Below, piece after piece: positions 21,757 to 34,832 of a stretch of DNA of 64,000 nt. The DNA lies in assembly GCA_947623455.1 (NCBI GenBank), contig OX392532.1:26882792-26946791 (forward strand), given 5' to 3'. Made by a program: the position numbers and the translations under genes. The stretch comes from Mimachlamys varia (Eukaryota; Mollusca; Bivalvia; Pectinida; Pectinidae). The notes beneath the pieces were generated by a model. It did no database searches, was not told the origin of the DNA, and saw only the letters and a program-made list of their open reading frames with translations. Position 1 is the first letter of the stretch, and the number at the start of each line of letters is the position of its first letter.

Positions 21757-22925
21757 TTACAGTGTAAACTTACTCCCAAAACCTACCTAATCACTCACCA
21801 ACTTATAGAACTCTATCACATTATACTTACAGCAATGGAGAATCGTAAATACACCGCTCTTGTCTTTTGTGACTTTTCTAAAGCTTTCGACCGTGTCTGG
21901 CATAAAGGGTTATTGATTAAATTAGAAAAAATATGAGATAAAGGGTAAATTGTTAGATTGGATAAAAAATTACTTAAGCAATAGACGCCAGTCAGTCGTG
22001 CTAAAAAACACTATATCCTCTGAAGTATCTATCAAAGCAGGAGTTCCTCAAGGTTCAGTTTTAGGGCCACTTCTTTTTCTTGTTTACATTAATGATATTT
22101 CAAACACATTATTGTCGATTACTAGACTTTTAGCCGATGACACCACATTAGCACATTCCTCTCAAAATTTACACGACATAAAACAAGTAATAAATCTTGA
22201 CATGGAACAACTAAACCTCTGGTCACAGAAATGGCTAATGAACTTTAACCCTAACAAGACAGAAATACTCTTAATCTCTAACACACATGTTCCTACAAAC
22301 CCCCAATTTATTTTCAACAACACACCTATCCCTATTGTTAGAAATCACAAACACTTAGGGGTCACTATCAGCAACAACGGCAGAGGGAACACTCATATTG
22401 AACAAATACTTACCAACATTACCAAGTACATTGAACTAAAATACACCCTAAATAGAAAAAATCTAGAAAAAATATACCTTGTCTTTATTATGCCACTTTT
22501 TGAATACGCCTGCGAAGTATGGGACAATTGTAATATTACACTCTCGAATAAATTAGAAAACATGCAGTACGAAGCAGGTCGAATAATAACCGGTTTACCT
22601 ACCTTTACGAAAAAAAGAATTTATATACAGAGAGCTCGGTTGGAAATCATTGACAGATAGGCGGAAGAATAGAAAAGTATCAATGTTTCATAATATTTAT
22701 CATAACAATGCTCCTTCATATCTTAAATCTCTTCTACCACCTTTTGTATCAAACTTCCCTAACTACAATCTTACCACCTTTTGTATCAAACTTCCCTAAC
22801 TACAATCATAATCACTGTGGAACACCTTCTATTCGGAGATCAGATCCAAATCTAGATACTAATTTAAATATTCAAATTTGTAGATCTGTTCAATTATTTA
22901 TTTCAAACTCTAAACGGTTTTTCAT
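21757..22925 (+). pseudogene. Non-LTR retrotransposon reverse transcriptase fragment
   Basis: RNA-dependent DNA polymerase of a LINE (jockey/CR1-like general type; clade not assigned). Visible in order are FCDFSKAFDRVWHKGLL (motif A), GVPQGSVLGPLLFLVYIND (motif B), LADDTT (YADD-box variant, near 22130), the FNPNKTE segment, and the C-terminal APSYLKSLLPPFV region. The reading shifts frame at about 21935 and again at about 22615-22640, so three frames are needed. The 5' end starts abruptly inside the RT domain; no endonuclease or ORF1 is present. Residues 1-60 are frame 1; the longest piece is 21950-22660. Dead copy. Confidence 0.93.
22734..22807 (+). repeat. 37-bp direct duplication in LINE 3' coding end
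   Basis: ACCACCTTTTGTATCAAAC followed by TTCCCTAACTACAATC occurs twice back to back, inside the sequence for the conserved LLPPFV segment. It is a further lesion of the LINE reading frame. Confidence 0.9.
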
Positions 22926-22988
22926 ATAACTTACAATCAGTCATATCGAACGACCAGACTACTCTTTTGTTTTCTCCCCGTTTATCCT

Positions 22989-23008
22989 CCCCCCCCCCCC
23001 CCCCCCCG
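22989..23008. repeat. Poly-C run downstream of LINE fragment
   Basis: About 19 consecutive C within the probable 3' region of the LINE fragment. Confidence 0.85.
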
Positions 23009-23194
23009 CTTTCATCCCAGCCCCTCCCTTCCAACACCAACGTTTTCTAACTTTTATCACAAGTTTGCAGATTACCAATTAAATGTATACTTAATCTAAT
23101 AATAAATTTCATTCAATTACTATATAATAAAGAGCGTGTGTCTGGTTGACCTAATCGAGTCGGTTAAGTATTGCAAGACAGGAATTCGGAGGGT

Positions 23195-23380
23195 CAAGTA
23201 TAGTATACCTCTGATGTACTTGTCGATGAAGCAGAAGACGCATACTCTTCTGGAACACCTGGCCTTATTCTCTAGTACTTTTTTCAAAGGTCTTCGTGTT
23301 AATCTTTCCTTTGCTTATAATTTCCCCTCGTTTAGTCGATTTTTTAGTTCTTATTATTTGTTAAAGTTTTGATACTCCCC
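23195..23380 (+). repeat. Interspersed repeat R2, copy 2 (+)
   Basis: CGATGAAGCAGAAGACGCAT, TCTGGAACACCTGGCCTTAT and TTTAGTTCTTATTATTTG follow the R2 order. The LINE fragment ends somewhere before it. Confidence 0.75.
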
Positions 23381-25440
23381 GTGTTTTTTTTGTGTGTTTT
23401 TTTTACTAAGTATAACATAAAACAGCAATCGACTCTTGTCGTACAACATGATTGTTTTTCTTTATTTCAAACAATACAGTGGGTATTTTATTTCTAACTA
23501 TATATAATAAAGCAATGTTCACGAGTTTTAGAAGTACGCGACTTCCTCAATTTCAACTGATGAGTAATTACTTTATTTTTAACTCAAAAACCATTCCACT
23601 TAAGGTTTTCTTTTTTTTTTATAACGATTTAAATTATAATCATTTATTTCTGAACAGACATTTTCATCTAAAACATGGATGTTGAATTATGCCAAATTAT
23701 GCGCGCGTGAACCATCAAATTTAATCTAAGTGCAGATAAGTTGTAGTTTTCCAGGGTGATAACATCTAGAGATATAGTATGTGTCATTGCCTTGGTTACA
23801 TAACCTTCTATCTATAGGGTACTTTATCTACCGAGATATATACCTGTATATCGATCAGCTGATAAGTCTTGTGGCGGTAATAGATTATAATGACATTTTC
23901 ATCTAAAATATCTGCCAGTTGAAGCTAAGTGAAAATGTTGCGCAAATGCAAGCTCGTAAAATCGACGCAACTTAAACACACGGACTGGCATTTTTTTTAA
24001 TATTTCATTTCCCCAAAACATCATTGAATAGAAAGTCAATACTGAAATCGATTGATTCATTAAACAAAAACATAATTGAAAAATATGTAAATAACGTTTA
24101 GAATATCATAGGATTTATAGAAGTACAATGGAAGTTATGGAACTGAAACAGTATATTTTTTTAACAGAGTTTAATCATCGAAATGACCAGGGTATTATTT
24201 AAAAGCTGTAAGCAATTCGTGTACCTCCGATAAATATATCTATGGCAATACCAACACAGGACATTCCAGAAGGTTGCGAGTCGGAAATTGTGGTATTTAC
24301 ATTATGACTGATTGAATTTACAGAAATGTCTCTGATTTTTTGGCATACTATAATGTTCATCTATTACTAAATTGAAAAGATGCAGCATCGGTGTGTTACG
24401 TCATCTTTCTTACTTAAAACTAACTAACCACACGCGTAAGGTGTCGCATACTTAACGTGGATGTGATTGAGTGGTTCAAAATTTACAGTAATTTACAAGT
24501 AGTAATATGTTGACATAATTGTCCAAAACAATTAGGCCAACTAGATAATGGTCAGTTGAAGTGTCCGCTTGTTGAATGAAGATTCCTTGGGCTGTTGATC
24601 TTCTCATGCGAGAGCATCAAAGGGACACAACTCCCATCATGGCTTGCAACTCTAACTTCGCTAAGCCAAGGTTTCCTCTTTCGAGCATGCATCTTTGAGA
24701 TTAAAACACGAGTAATGCGAAATCCTGATCTCCTGTTCAAAAATTCTTATAAGGTAGACTGGCTACAGGCTCCTAAGTTTTGTATGAAACATTTCCTATA
24801 CTCAATTTTACTACTTGCTTATCTCCACTTGTTCAGAACTTGAGCAAGTAGCATCAAATTTATAGTGTCTAAATAAATCATAATATCTGTATACGATTCC
24901 ATAGACGGGATATAAATTAAATATAAATTAAGCTGTTCAATTGACTTTTCTGAGAATAAAAAACTGATTATGGGATTTTATAATTGGTCGACGTTAAGAA
25001 AATGGAATCGCAGAATCACGAAAAGTTGAGTCAATGGTTTTTCTTTTCTTGCTTTTAATTTTTCATGTTATATTTTATAAAGTTAGCAGATCTTAATGTG
25101 TTTGTTTTCGTGATTAAGAAGTAACACCATGGAATAGAGTAACCTTTACCCAGGTCCTCGGATAGAGATTGGTGTAATATTGACAAGATTAATTCAGCAT
25201 ATAGGCCTATCACTACGTACAAAAAGAGATGTTTCTTTCGTTTTGCAATTAACTAAACGATATCACGACTAGCATATAATAAGGCTAAAATGTAGATAAA
25301 TGGTTTTGAACATATCAGTGTTGTAATGAGACAACTTTAGATTTTATTGTAGGTGTAACATATATCGGTACGGACATACAAGTTTGTTTAAATTCACTAG
25401 GATAATATAAATTTCGATTTTAAATCTTACACCAATATAA
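23381..25440. other. Intergenic, mostly no signal
   Basis: AT-rich. A partial reverse R1 copy (about 24338-24407, GGCATACTATAATGTTCATC to GTTACGTCATC) is the only recognisable piece. No exon identified. Confidence 0.5.
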
Positions 25441-25452
25441 CATAGTTGATAA

Positions 25453-25580
25453 CACAGGGACCTGGGAATTTGTTACAGCTAGTTTTGAACATTGATCTTA
25501 AACCTCCAAATGTTTAAAATTTCTCTAAACACCCTATTTTAGGTCCAAAACTAGCTTTAACAAATTCTCAGGTCCCTGTT
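25453..25580. mobile_element. 128-bp hAT-type MITE with 8-bp target duplication
   Basis: GTTGATAA is present immediately left (25445-25452) and right (25581-25588). The ends are inverted: CACAGGGACCTGGGAATTTG at the left and, reversed, AACAGGGACCTGAGAATTTG at the right, continuing to GCTAGTTTTG, about 35 bp with a few mismatches. An 8-bp duplication with CA(N)AGGG ends is typical of hAT elements. It is non-autonomous, with almost no internal sequence. Confidence 0.88.
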
Positions 25581-25589
25581 GTTGATAAG

Positions 25590-28500
25590 ATGTAACGTTC
25601 ATTGAAATCTGTCGGCGTACATACACAATCTATTTTAGTCTATAAAAAGAAGTGCGATTATTGAAAAAAACAAGATTAAAGATACGGACATATATTTATA
25701 TCACATATATGTCATTGGTATTCCAAATCTCTCTAAATACATAACAGAACAGAGATAGGAGCGTATAGATCTCTGATCTACTGAAGGTGTGTGTGGGTGA
25801 GGAATGGGAGGGACAATAGAAGATTCGGATCTGTGTGGTGTTAAGGTGCGGGAGTGGGAGGGGGGACGGCGGGAGGGGGGCGAGGGGTAACACACAGTGA
25901 AGCTACATTACGTCACAGATGCGATTGGCCCCGGTCATAATTATTTCGCAAACACTGGATGGTCAATTAACACTACTCGGCAGCCGTGATACCGAATCAA
26001 ACGCACAACAGTTATACTAATTGACTTTTATTGTTTATTATCATAATAGCATATTTTGCATTTTGTTTTGTCCAACGATAACAATCACTGAGCAAAGTCA
26101 AAGTACATGACGTCATATTGTGGCGCGTGTATAACCTAGCACGCAGGGCTATTTTTAGATATGTTACTTACGTTTCCAGTTCATCACTGCCTGGTTCCTC
26201 ATCGTTACCGGTAACTGTCGACACATGCGCAGATACACCCCTCGGAGATAACAGAAGGAAATATTTCAGCTTATCCTGTGAAACTCGAGTGTGATTATTT
26301 TTGCATCGTTTCGTGGTCGGCATTCGAGACTTGTTGGAATATACTTTCTGATCTTTAACCGTAAGTAAACAAGTTTATTTCAGTTGAAATACTGGGCATA
26401 CATTCACAATAACTTAATTTTATTCTAAATGACTGAGATTCAAAAATGACTTGTGTCTCTTATATAGATATAAATAGAACATGTATTTAAGGTTACACAA
26501 GCATAACATGACGATTACAGACATCTTCAATTCAGAAATAATCAACAATCAGAAAACGGCAAACTTTAATAAGTTTTCACGTCCAGTCTGTGACGTCAAC
26601 ATCAAGCTTTCGCCTTTTTCATCAATGAACGAGATGTTTATAAGCTGTATGTTGATATTCCTTAACACGCTGATAAGCTTAGTGTACTAATTTTAGTTTC
26701 AAACAGTTTTCACGGCCGCTTTTAGATAAGAATCTTTCGTGATCCGGTGCGGCGCCCTCCCCAATCCCAGACATGTTCTACGATGTGTAAACGTAGTACG
26801 ATTTAAGTACCATTTTCCTGATCCCCCAAGTACCTATAATAAACCTACAATCGGTACCTATAAAACACCCGAAATATTTAATTGTAAAACCATGTACATA
26901 CCACATACACCTATGTTTAATTATAATAAGTTACAAATTGATCATTTGTCAGACGATTAAATGTTAACACATGTTATTCATTGCATACGTCAATGAACAA
27001 ACAGCACGGCGCTGTTATTTCGTAATTAATTAACGGGCTACCCCCCCCCCCCCCCCCCCCTGCCTCCTATTGATGAGCCCCAGGGAGATAAGTGAGCGGG
27101 GGGAGGGGGTCTCTATCAACACCCAGACATACAGACATTGATGCACACCGCTCGTAGCGCAGACTGAAGCCCAAGATTCCTGTCGGATTGGGTTTCAGGT
27201 TGTCATGGTTACACGTTGCTGTAGTAGGTAAGAAGTTTGTTAGGTTGTTCTGAGAGCATATGAACACTATAATTTCTAACTGTTGTAGGTTTGAGATGGG
27301 GGCATATATATATACTTTTTGTCTACATGTTTATTACCGGTATGTGCTCAAAAGAGCAAACCCGATATATATTCATGTTCGACCCTACTTTTCATTTTTT
27401 TTCAAGGTCAAGTTGTTTTTGTTATTATTTCGAATCATTCGCACAGTATGCACTATAGAACACTCGCTTTCCAAAATGTATTTTGACACATCTAGCATCA
27501 TCTGTATTTGTCATCTGTCCAAAAAATCCAACGGTGAATTAAAAACTAAATATTTAAAAAGTACATCTAACTTTCAAATTATTGGATTCGCAGTATTTAC
27601 CCTGTTTCGACGACATGTACATGTATACAAGCGATTTAAATACACAACCACAAACATGTTATTATTTTACTTCCCTCGTGATACATATTTAACAATTAAA
27701 AAGTGTTTTGATTCTTTCAAAATAACCTCAACACTGTATTATGTACACGGATACATTTCTAAGTAGTACAGCTGCTGCTGCTGCTGAAAACCAGGAAGAA
27801 CTCATCTTTATATACTATGATATATATATACTTCAGTTTTTGGACCTTTGGTAGCACTTTATAAGGCCTAGCTTTTAAAAATTAAATTATCAATGAGTAA
27901 GATGGTATTTCCTTGGAATAAATTGGCGAGCGTAACTGTACATGTTTGCACCAGAAATAGACACCTCAGTCATATGGAATTTGCACTTTTATTATTTCAT
28001 TATTAAAACCTAAATCATGTTTAAAATTGGCAAACTTTCGTTGTGTTGCCACGGTAACGTGAATAATACGTTTTGTTATTCACCGAGAGTTCCGCGCACG
28101 TACATATCGTGTGTGACACGCCTACCTCGCACGTGGTGGACACCTGTGCACTATACAGTATATTATTACGTGACGTGAGGGGAAATATATGTATATGTAA
28201 ATACTTGTGTTATGAGAATACAATATGTGTATGGAAGTTTACGTGCAATATTTTCTACGTGAACTGATTTTGACAACACATTTTTTTTTTCAATAAGATT
28301 TGTTAATCAGCCCAGGCAAGTTTGATGATTTAACAACATCATTGTGTGAATATGTTTCATATCTAAATATTGGTCATGTGTAAAAATCAAATAATTTTTT
28401 ATTGGAACCAGGTAGATATGTTAAAGAACCGAAAAGTGCTTATATTTAAAAACTGTATAGTAATGAAATAGTGCATGGGTAATTTTGTGAACCAAACAAA

Positions 28501-29555
28501 GTAGTGGATGGGACAGGTTTAAAACCTATGTCTATGGGTCTAGTCATGCAATGTATGCTAGAAAACCGTATAGTGGGTATGCTTTATAGTCAACAAACCC
28601 ACTCCAACCTCCCAACCCCCTCCCACTCCAACCCCTTTCAAAGAAGAGGGGGTATAGTGGTTTGCATTATGTCGGTCAGTAGACCACATGTTGTAATGTA
28701 AAGATTTCTTATATGTGAGCTGATCATAAGTAGTAGATAAACCCTATTGATTTTCAGGTCGATAGGTCAAAGGTCATGGGGTGCGATGCGATAACCTATA
28801 CAATTGATTTATTTCCAACAATGGTGTTCGCCAAGGTGATGTCCACGGTCACTCACTGTGTCTAATTACATGTGCAATTAACTGTCTGAACCTCAAGATC
28901 ATCGCATCAAAGGTCAGGGTCAAATTTTACATATTTCAACTGCTTAATCATTAGTATCAACTAACATATTGGTGCCTTCCTGATTTGTCAATATGTAGTT
29001 TTGCTTCACTTTCATACAATGTCATTACATTGAAAACTCTATCCAAACATCATTTCCAATTACGGAACCAGTTTGTGATTGGCCAGGAGGCAGTTCTTCT
29101 AATCATTACGTCAAAATGAGCGAGCTAAAGACATTCTGATGAAAGTATTTATTTTAAAATACGATTTACGTCTTATTTTTGACAAAAGCTTATCTCCAAT
29201 AATTGAATATCCTCACACTCTAAAAATAATATTTCTGGGTACACCGGTATGGTAACAGACCCCTATTAGTGTAAACTCGTACCGGCGCATTACTCATTTG
29301 TAATTGTGTTAACATGTTGTAATTAATGCATTGTATGTTTATTGTGTGGAATTACAGAAGTAGGTCATGATAAATGTCTCGGGGGGCTTATGGCCTATAT
29401 ATAAATGAAAAAATGAAAATGATTTGTTTCAAGATGCTTTCAGTCCCATTAACTATAATCTGATGAAGTCAGTATTTTTAGGCCAACTTGAGCCGCCTGT
29501 TTTATTATTTTAATTTGACTCATACGACCGTGTTAATATTTCTTGTTGTCAAATA
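25590..29555. other. Intergenic, no recognised gene
   Basis: Contains a TGACGTCA site near 26108, a poly-C run at 27042-27060, a short (GCT)n at about 27771-27786 and a 168-codon open frame at 27260-27766 of unknown nature. At 28764-28776 there is a perfect AGGTCA-A-AGGTCA direct repeat. No exon recognised. Confidence 0.45.
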
Positions 29556-29559
29556 TTAA

Positions 29560-29942
29560 AGGCCCAATATACGTAACTTCAGGAAATTTTTCGTGTTTCT
29601 GAAAAATTCTGAAAAAATCCAGTTGAAAACCATGCAAAAATAAGCCTAAAACGAAGTAAACATGTGCGGTAACTAACAAGAAACTCTTGACAAAAAGAAA
29701 TCCAAAGAATTGAAATAATTCAGGTGGGGCCCACTTCAACAACAAGCCTAAATTAGAATACCATTCAAAATGGACGCGTGTTTACAAATACCGAGTTTCA
29801 GTTGCTGCTGTACCGATAACTGCGTAAGAATTCATCTTGAATATTGCTGATATCAGTTAATCTTAACTAAATCTATAAATATAAAAAATAATTAGGCTCG
29901 ATTTTCGCTTCAAGTTTTGTCGAAAGTTACGTATATTGGGCC
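29560..29942 (+). mobile_element. TTAA MITE, copy B (full length)
   Basis: Flanked by TTAA at 29556-29559 and 29943-29946. The left end is AGGCCCAATATACGTAACTT and the right end reversed reads GGCCCAATATACGTAACTTT. 383 bp, no coding capacity. Body aligns with copy A on its left half and with copy D in reverse complement over its full length. TTAA duplications are typical of piggyBac and Kolobok; the AGG start favours Kolobok, by inference. Confidence 0.92.
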
Positions 29943-29946
29943 TTAA

Positions 29947-31045
29947 AGTGGATTTACAGTAAATTATACATTGTTTATGAAAAATCTAAATGTTGGCTAT
30001 ATTTTCTTTTAATTTCCAACAGATGAAAAATGGCTTACAAGTACCTTCTCGATATAGAATGCTTTACGAGAACTTTCGGCCTGTACTATAAATAGATATA
30101 CCATTATAGCTTGTCGGTAGGAAGTCATTAACCCGTTCCATAAATAACAGCATTTTAACGTTCGTAAGTTAATCGTCCCAAAATCCATCCAAGTATCTTT
30201 TTTAGGCACATTGGATTTTTATCAACGCTCACTGACTTTGAGAGATGGTAATTTTGATGAATACCAGACGCCTGTTTGTTACACGATATTTGATTGGACA
30301 GTTCCTGACCGGTCATTGCGCCGGTAATATATTTTGTTTGGGCTCATTTTGATTTGAAAACATCCAAATGTTATCGGAAAATTATGTTGTAAAAATATGC
30401 ATGGACAGTCTCATGTGAAACTACAACATGCCACATGACCTTGTATCTAGCATTTGGAAATTAATAAGTGGACACTTCATGCTTGAATTGTTATTTGGTC
30501 ATTTCATGTTGACTAAATCAATTTTTCATGCCTTCAAGGTGTGACAGAAAAATCTCAATATCCGAAGGGTGTTTTGGTGTTTATTTCTCTTTCAGCATTC
30601 CAAAAATATTTATTTTATCCTGATTTGCATAATATCTGTCCCGTCGAGGGCTCATCGTGACGTCATATCTCATTTCTTTTGACGTCATATATGTAACAAT
30701 AATCATGAATAGGTTAAAATCTGACATAATTCGGTAAGTGAACGGAGCAACTTATGCCATATCATTGCCAACATGTGACATAATATAAGCTTACCTGTCA
30801 CGTGACATTATGTATTCTTTTTGCGTGACGCCATCAACTGTGAACGATCTGGCAGTATATTATATGGAATGAACTTGTGGCGTTCGTCATACCAGGACAA
30901 TGCATTGGGTAGATATGTTACTCTGTCATATGTTGTCGTTGGTCAGATTTCATATTCAGATTTATTTATTCCTTGTGCAAAAACACTTCGGAGAGTAGAC
31001 ATACATGTATGTATATTACAAATTCATAATGAATCATGTTAACAA
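29947..31045. other. Intergenic, no gene seen
   Basis: AT-rich. TGACGTCATAT occurs twice within 30658-30691. Nothing coding recognised. Confidence 0.5.
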
Positions 31046-31049
31046 TAAC

Positions 31050-31585
31050 AGACATATGGACATCATCATGTGACCTTATCACTTGTTTGTCCAAGCATCA
31101 GCTGGCGCCCTTGTTACGCGACCTTACCATGTCTGTCCATTCATCGACGGAAACCGTCGTCATGTGTGTTTATCTTTTGTTTGTCCCGCTGTCACGTGAC
31201 GTAAGCTTTTCTGTGCTTCATCATCAGTGGGCATCGTGGTCATGTGATACATGTATTAGCTTGTATGTGTCTCATCATCAGTGGACACTGTGGTTTTCAC
31301 GTGATATAAGCTTGTATGTGCCTCGTCATCAGTGGACACTGTTGTCTCGTGGTATGAGCTTTTGAGTGCTTCATCATTAGTGGCAGTCGGGACACCGTTG
31401 TCACGTGACCAAAACTTTTGTATGTCTCGCCTTCAGTGGACACTGTTGACATCGAACCTGAGCATTCCTGTTGTCCTATATCATTGGAAGCCTTGGGCCT
31501 TAACCATGTATTCCATCTCCAGTGGATGGTGTTGTCATGTGGATGAACTTAAGTGTATCCCAATTATTAGCAGACGCCATTGTCG
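31050..31585. repeat. Degenerate ~50-bp minisatellite
   Basis: TCATCATCAGTGGACACTGT, TCACGTGA and AGCTTGTATGTGTC-type pieces recur every 46-56 bp, about nine times, with many substitutions. Most units carry a CACGTGA-like motif. Open frames here (91-109 codons) come from the repeat. Confidence 0.75.
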
Positions 31586-32260
31586 TCGTAAGACCCTTAG
31601 CGTATGATCTGAAATATCAATGTCATGTAGCGATACTTCCTGTGCTCATCATCATTTTACAGTTTGTATTTGGTTCACCAGCGTACAAACAGCTTCGCGC
31701 CGGGTTGTTGAGTTAGTTCTCTTTCTATGATACTCATTGTATCATTCGTCTTTGACAAAGCTTTATTTTATTCATAGGCCTGCCATTATTGACTTTCATT
31801 TGTATGAAGAAATACCGAGTCCGTGTAATGTAACCCTAATGTTTCTGCTGTTGATTCATAGGTTTACCGTTCTTTCGTCATGATGCTGAATGATCCAGCA
31901 GCATCATAGAGTGGGCTAGTAACGGTCCTTTACTGGGACAAGTCACCTGAAGTGCCACCAATAGGTAGGCGTGTATAATTATAATGGGAAATATATGTGT
32001 CTGAAGTTGTAACGGGAAAGTAGAGTGAGATTTTATCTTTAATACCTGACAGCGATGTATACTGTATACGAGAGGCGTTGATCTCTAGACTGTGTATCCA
32101 CCTTTAGGTATGTGACCAAGGCAATACGACCGTCAAAGGTTTCCTGCCAGACATTTCTGTGCAGGACAGGTACACGAAAACGGTTGTATGTTTGTTTACG
32201 TAGACTGGCGCACACTGGTCTTGTGTCTGTCTATTCGGTTGTTATAGAGTGGTGTCGATG
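31586..32260. other. Intergenic, no gene seen
   Basis: No recognisable coding or repeat structure. Confidence 0.45.
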
Positions 32261-32482
32261 AGGGGCCGCGGTTGCCAAGTGGTTAAAGTATCCCGACGTT
32301 CTACAAGTATCATAGTAGCCCTACGCCTGGGTTGCGAAACCCACGTTAGGCAGTTGCCAGGTACCGCCCTTAGGTCTGTGGTTTTTCTTCCGGCACTCCG
32401 GCTTTCCCCTACCTCCAAAATCTGACACGCCCTTAAATGACCCTGGTTGTTATTAGGACGTAAAACAAAATAAACCAAACCA
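32261..32482 (+). mobile_element. SINE-1 copy (+)
   Basis: AGGGGCCGCGGTTGCCAAGTG head (A-box-like), a degraded B box (GGTTGCGAAACCC), TTCTTCCGGCACTCCGGC core, and tail TAAAACAAAATAAACCAAAC. Aligns with the copies at 6982 and 43988. Confidence 0.85.
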
Positions 32483-34033
32483 ATTGATGAAGACATTTGT
32501 GTCAACGAAGAATATAAGGTCATTAAAACTTCCCGCTGTATGCGATGTGTGTGTATTTGTGGGGAAGCGGTATGTTCGTTTGAGAAGTATACTGTCGAAA
32601 GCCCCACCCGGTCGCATTATACTGGCAAAGGGTGAACAAGTTGTCGCTCCAATCCCACAATGATGTACACTGTACGTCAAGCAGGAGGAAGCAACTGTAT
32701 GGTATGTCCTGGCCAGAGGACAGAACCCAAAGCCTTCCTCACAGGGGCGTACGCTCAACTTAAGCCCAAAACGGAGGTTGTGTCAAGGGATATTAAGAAG
32801 GAGAAAGGTGTTGATGAAGTAAAAGATACGATTCAAATGTATCGCCTTTAGTCGACGATCATAAAATGGGGGCAGAAGGTACAATTCGGACGCCGTACCT
32901 GAAGGGGAGTCAACCGAAAACGTTTTTCGGCAATTAAGCAGTAACGTTAACATATCATATAAAGTTAAATTACTGTATACACTGCAAGCAATTAAATGTA
33001 AAACTTCTCTTTTTGGGACATTTAGTAAGTTTTCTTTTTTATTTCTTTATAACCACACAGAAATTATGTTTCTGTAGAAGGGCTTTCCTAAATCGAGCAA
33101 TACAACTACTGTTTGCCTTATCGTACTCTTGATGTCTATTTGGATTGGTCAGTTGGGGGTCAAAAAGGTCAGCTGGGCCTGATTTGGACGTAAGAATAGA
33201 ACATGTTCTTAACCTCAGAGTTTAAACTTGACTTGCATATACGTATATAACAAAACATGTTGTGTTAAGGCCCGATCAGAAAAAAACAAAATGGCCGACC
33301 GACGGCCATCTTGGAAATTTAATTAACAGGCTAACATCTGTCAATAAATAGTGCAATTTTTTGCCACATCTGCCACACATTAATCATACCTTTAGATTGG
33401 TATATGTCTACGTCATAATGCAAACTTTTATTACCTTACAATAACATACATTTTATTATTGAAACAAACCAGTATATGTCGTTTTGATCTGTCATTGCTC
33501 CGGTAATTAATCGCCATCTTGCATTTCCAACTAGATCTCGGATGTGATTTTTTGCTTTGTTTCATTTTGTGCTTAACACACGAATACCGTTTATTTCAGT
33601 GCATATATTAAAATAAACACATTTGCTCAATATTCTTTTGTAATAAAAATTGATATTTTAGTTAAATTGTTAAAGCACCGCACTAAATTGTACTTGTAGC
33701 TCGAAATGCAACTCGTCAATCAAAACAACTTGTGTGTTATTGGGTTTAATCTAAATACTTACTTAATCCCTATTCTAAAACCTTCTGATATCGAAACTTA
33801 GCAACCTGTACAACACAATGACTTCAATAGCTGTCGAAAAATATACACAAATGTTAGAGGTTTTAGCGTTTCAGTTCTTCCAGTACTTTGATGACATTAG
33901 CGTTTAGCGTTCGGGCAACTGGGTAGGCCAAACCAAAGCCGAAAGAAAGGTTCTTACTTGACGTTCACCTTTGAATGAGTTAGGGTTAGGGCTGCTTTGC
34001 CAACTGTCAGTATCATGTGACCATGACGGATGA
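32483..34033. other. Intergenic; probable decayed repeat at 32590-32760
   Basis: 32590-32760 (CCCACCCGGTCGCATTATAC onward) resembles, from memory, a sequence widespread in mollusc genomes, but I cannot confirm it. A 63-codon frame at 32660 there is not recognised. The remainder shows nothing. Confidence 0.35.
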
Positions 34034-34045
34034 CATGGTATCATT

Positions 34046-34303
34046 AAAAAATATAAACTTTATTTATTTTACAACAATTATAAAATAGGTTATCCAACTT
34101 ATATTAAAAACTCCTGTTTGCTCTGATGTTAGCGCGCGAGGGGTCTCATTGTGGGAGGAAACATGAATACCCGGAGAAAACCCACGTGGTGAGGCAGGTG
34201 ACCTCCCATACCTTTTCGCAAATGTCACGTCCGGTTGGGCAATTGAACCCGGGGCGCCTTGGCAAAAGGCAAATGCGCTATCCACTGCACCACCAGACCA
34301 CCC
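34046..34303 (-). mobile_element. SINE-2 copy with 11-bp target duplication (-)
   Basis: On the minus strand it begins with a tRNA-like head (TGGTGGTGCAGTGGATAGCG, A box; GGGTTCAATTGCCC, B box), has a TTTCCTCCCACAATGAGACC middle, and ends in an A/T-rich tail AAAATAAATAAAGTTTATA. ATGGTATCATT flanks both sides (34035-34045 and 34304-34314), an 11-bp target duplication expected of LINE-driven retroposition. Confidence 0.92.
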
Positions 34304-34344
34304 ATGGTATCATTGTGTACGTTATGTTATAGCATGCGACATAG

Positions 34345-34515
34345 GTTTTCATGTGTGTCGTCGATGAAGCAGGAAACGCTTATCCTTTGGGAACTCCTGG
34401 TTTTATTCTTTTATACTTTTTCAAGGAACGCCGGGTAAATCCTTTGTTCACTTTTCCTCTTTGTGTTGTCAGTTTTTAGTTCGGATTATGGCTTTGTTCG
34501 GTATCAACTATTTTA
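34345..34515 (+). repeat. Interspersed repeat R2, copy 3 (+)
   Basis: GTCGTCGATGAAGCAGGAAA, GGGAACTCCTGGTTTTATTC and TTTTAGTTCGGATTATGGCT keep the R2 order about 30 bp downstream of the SINE-2 copy. Confidence 0.75.
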
Positions 34516-34832
34516 AGAAGCCCCATCTTCAGTTTACGCAGTGCTCATATTATTTGGGCTGCTTGGGAAACGAAAAGTCCAATAACCCAAATACCCGAAG
34601 GGCTAGATAAATATGCATGCACTTTTCTCGCAATGTGGCCCCTACGTAACCTCCCTACAGGCACATACATCATCGCTCGGCAGACGTGCACATGCTGGAG
34701 TACAGATAGAGAATGTGGTAGGATTGGGCGATGATGGAGTTTGTGATAACCTCATCAGAATGTATATATTGTGCCAAACAGCCATATCTCAAAACTCGGT
34801 TACATGGGTCTATAATAACTGATGCACGAGTA

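Noticed and set aside
32660..32851. 63-codon frame with a CMVCPGQ motif
   Set aside because: Lies in a stretch that looks like a decayed dispersed repeat; the antisense is open too and no homologue comes to mind.
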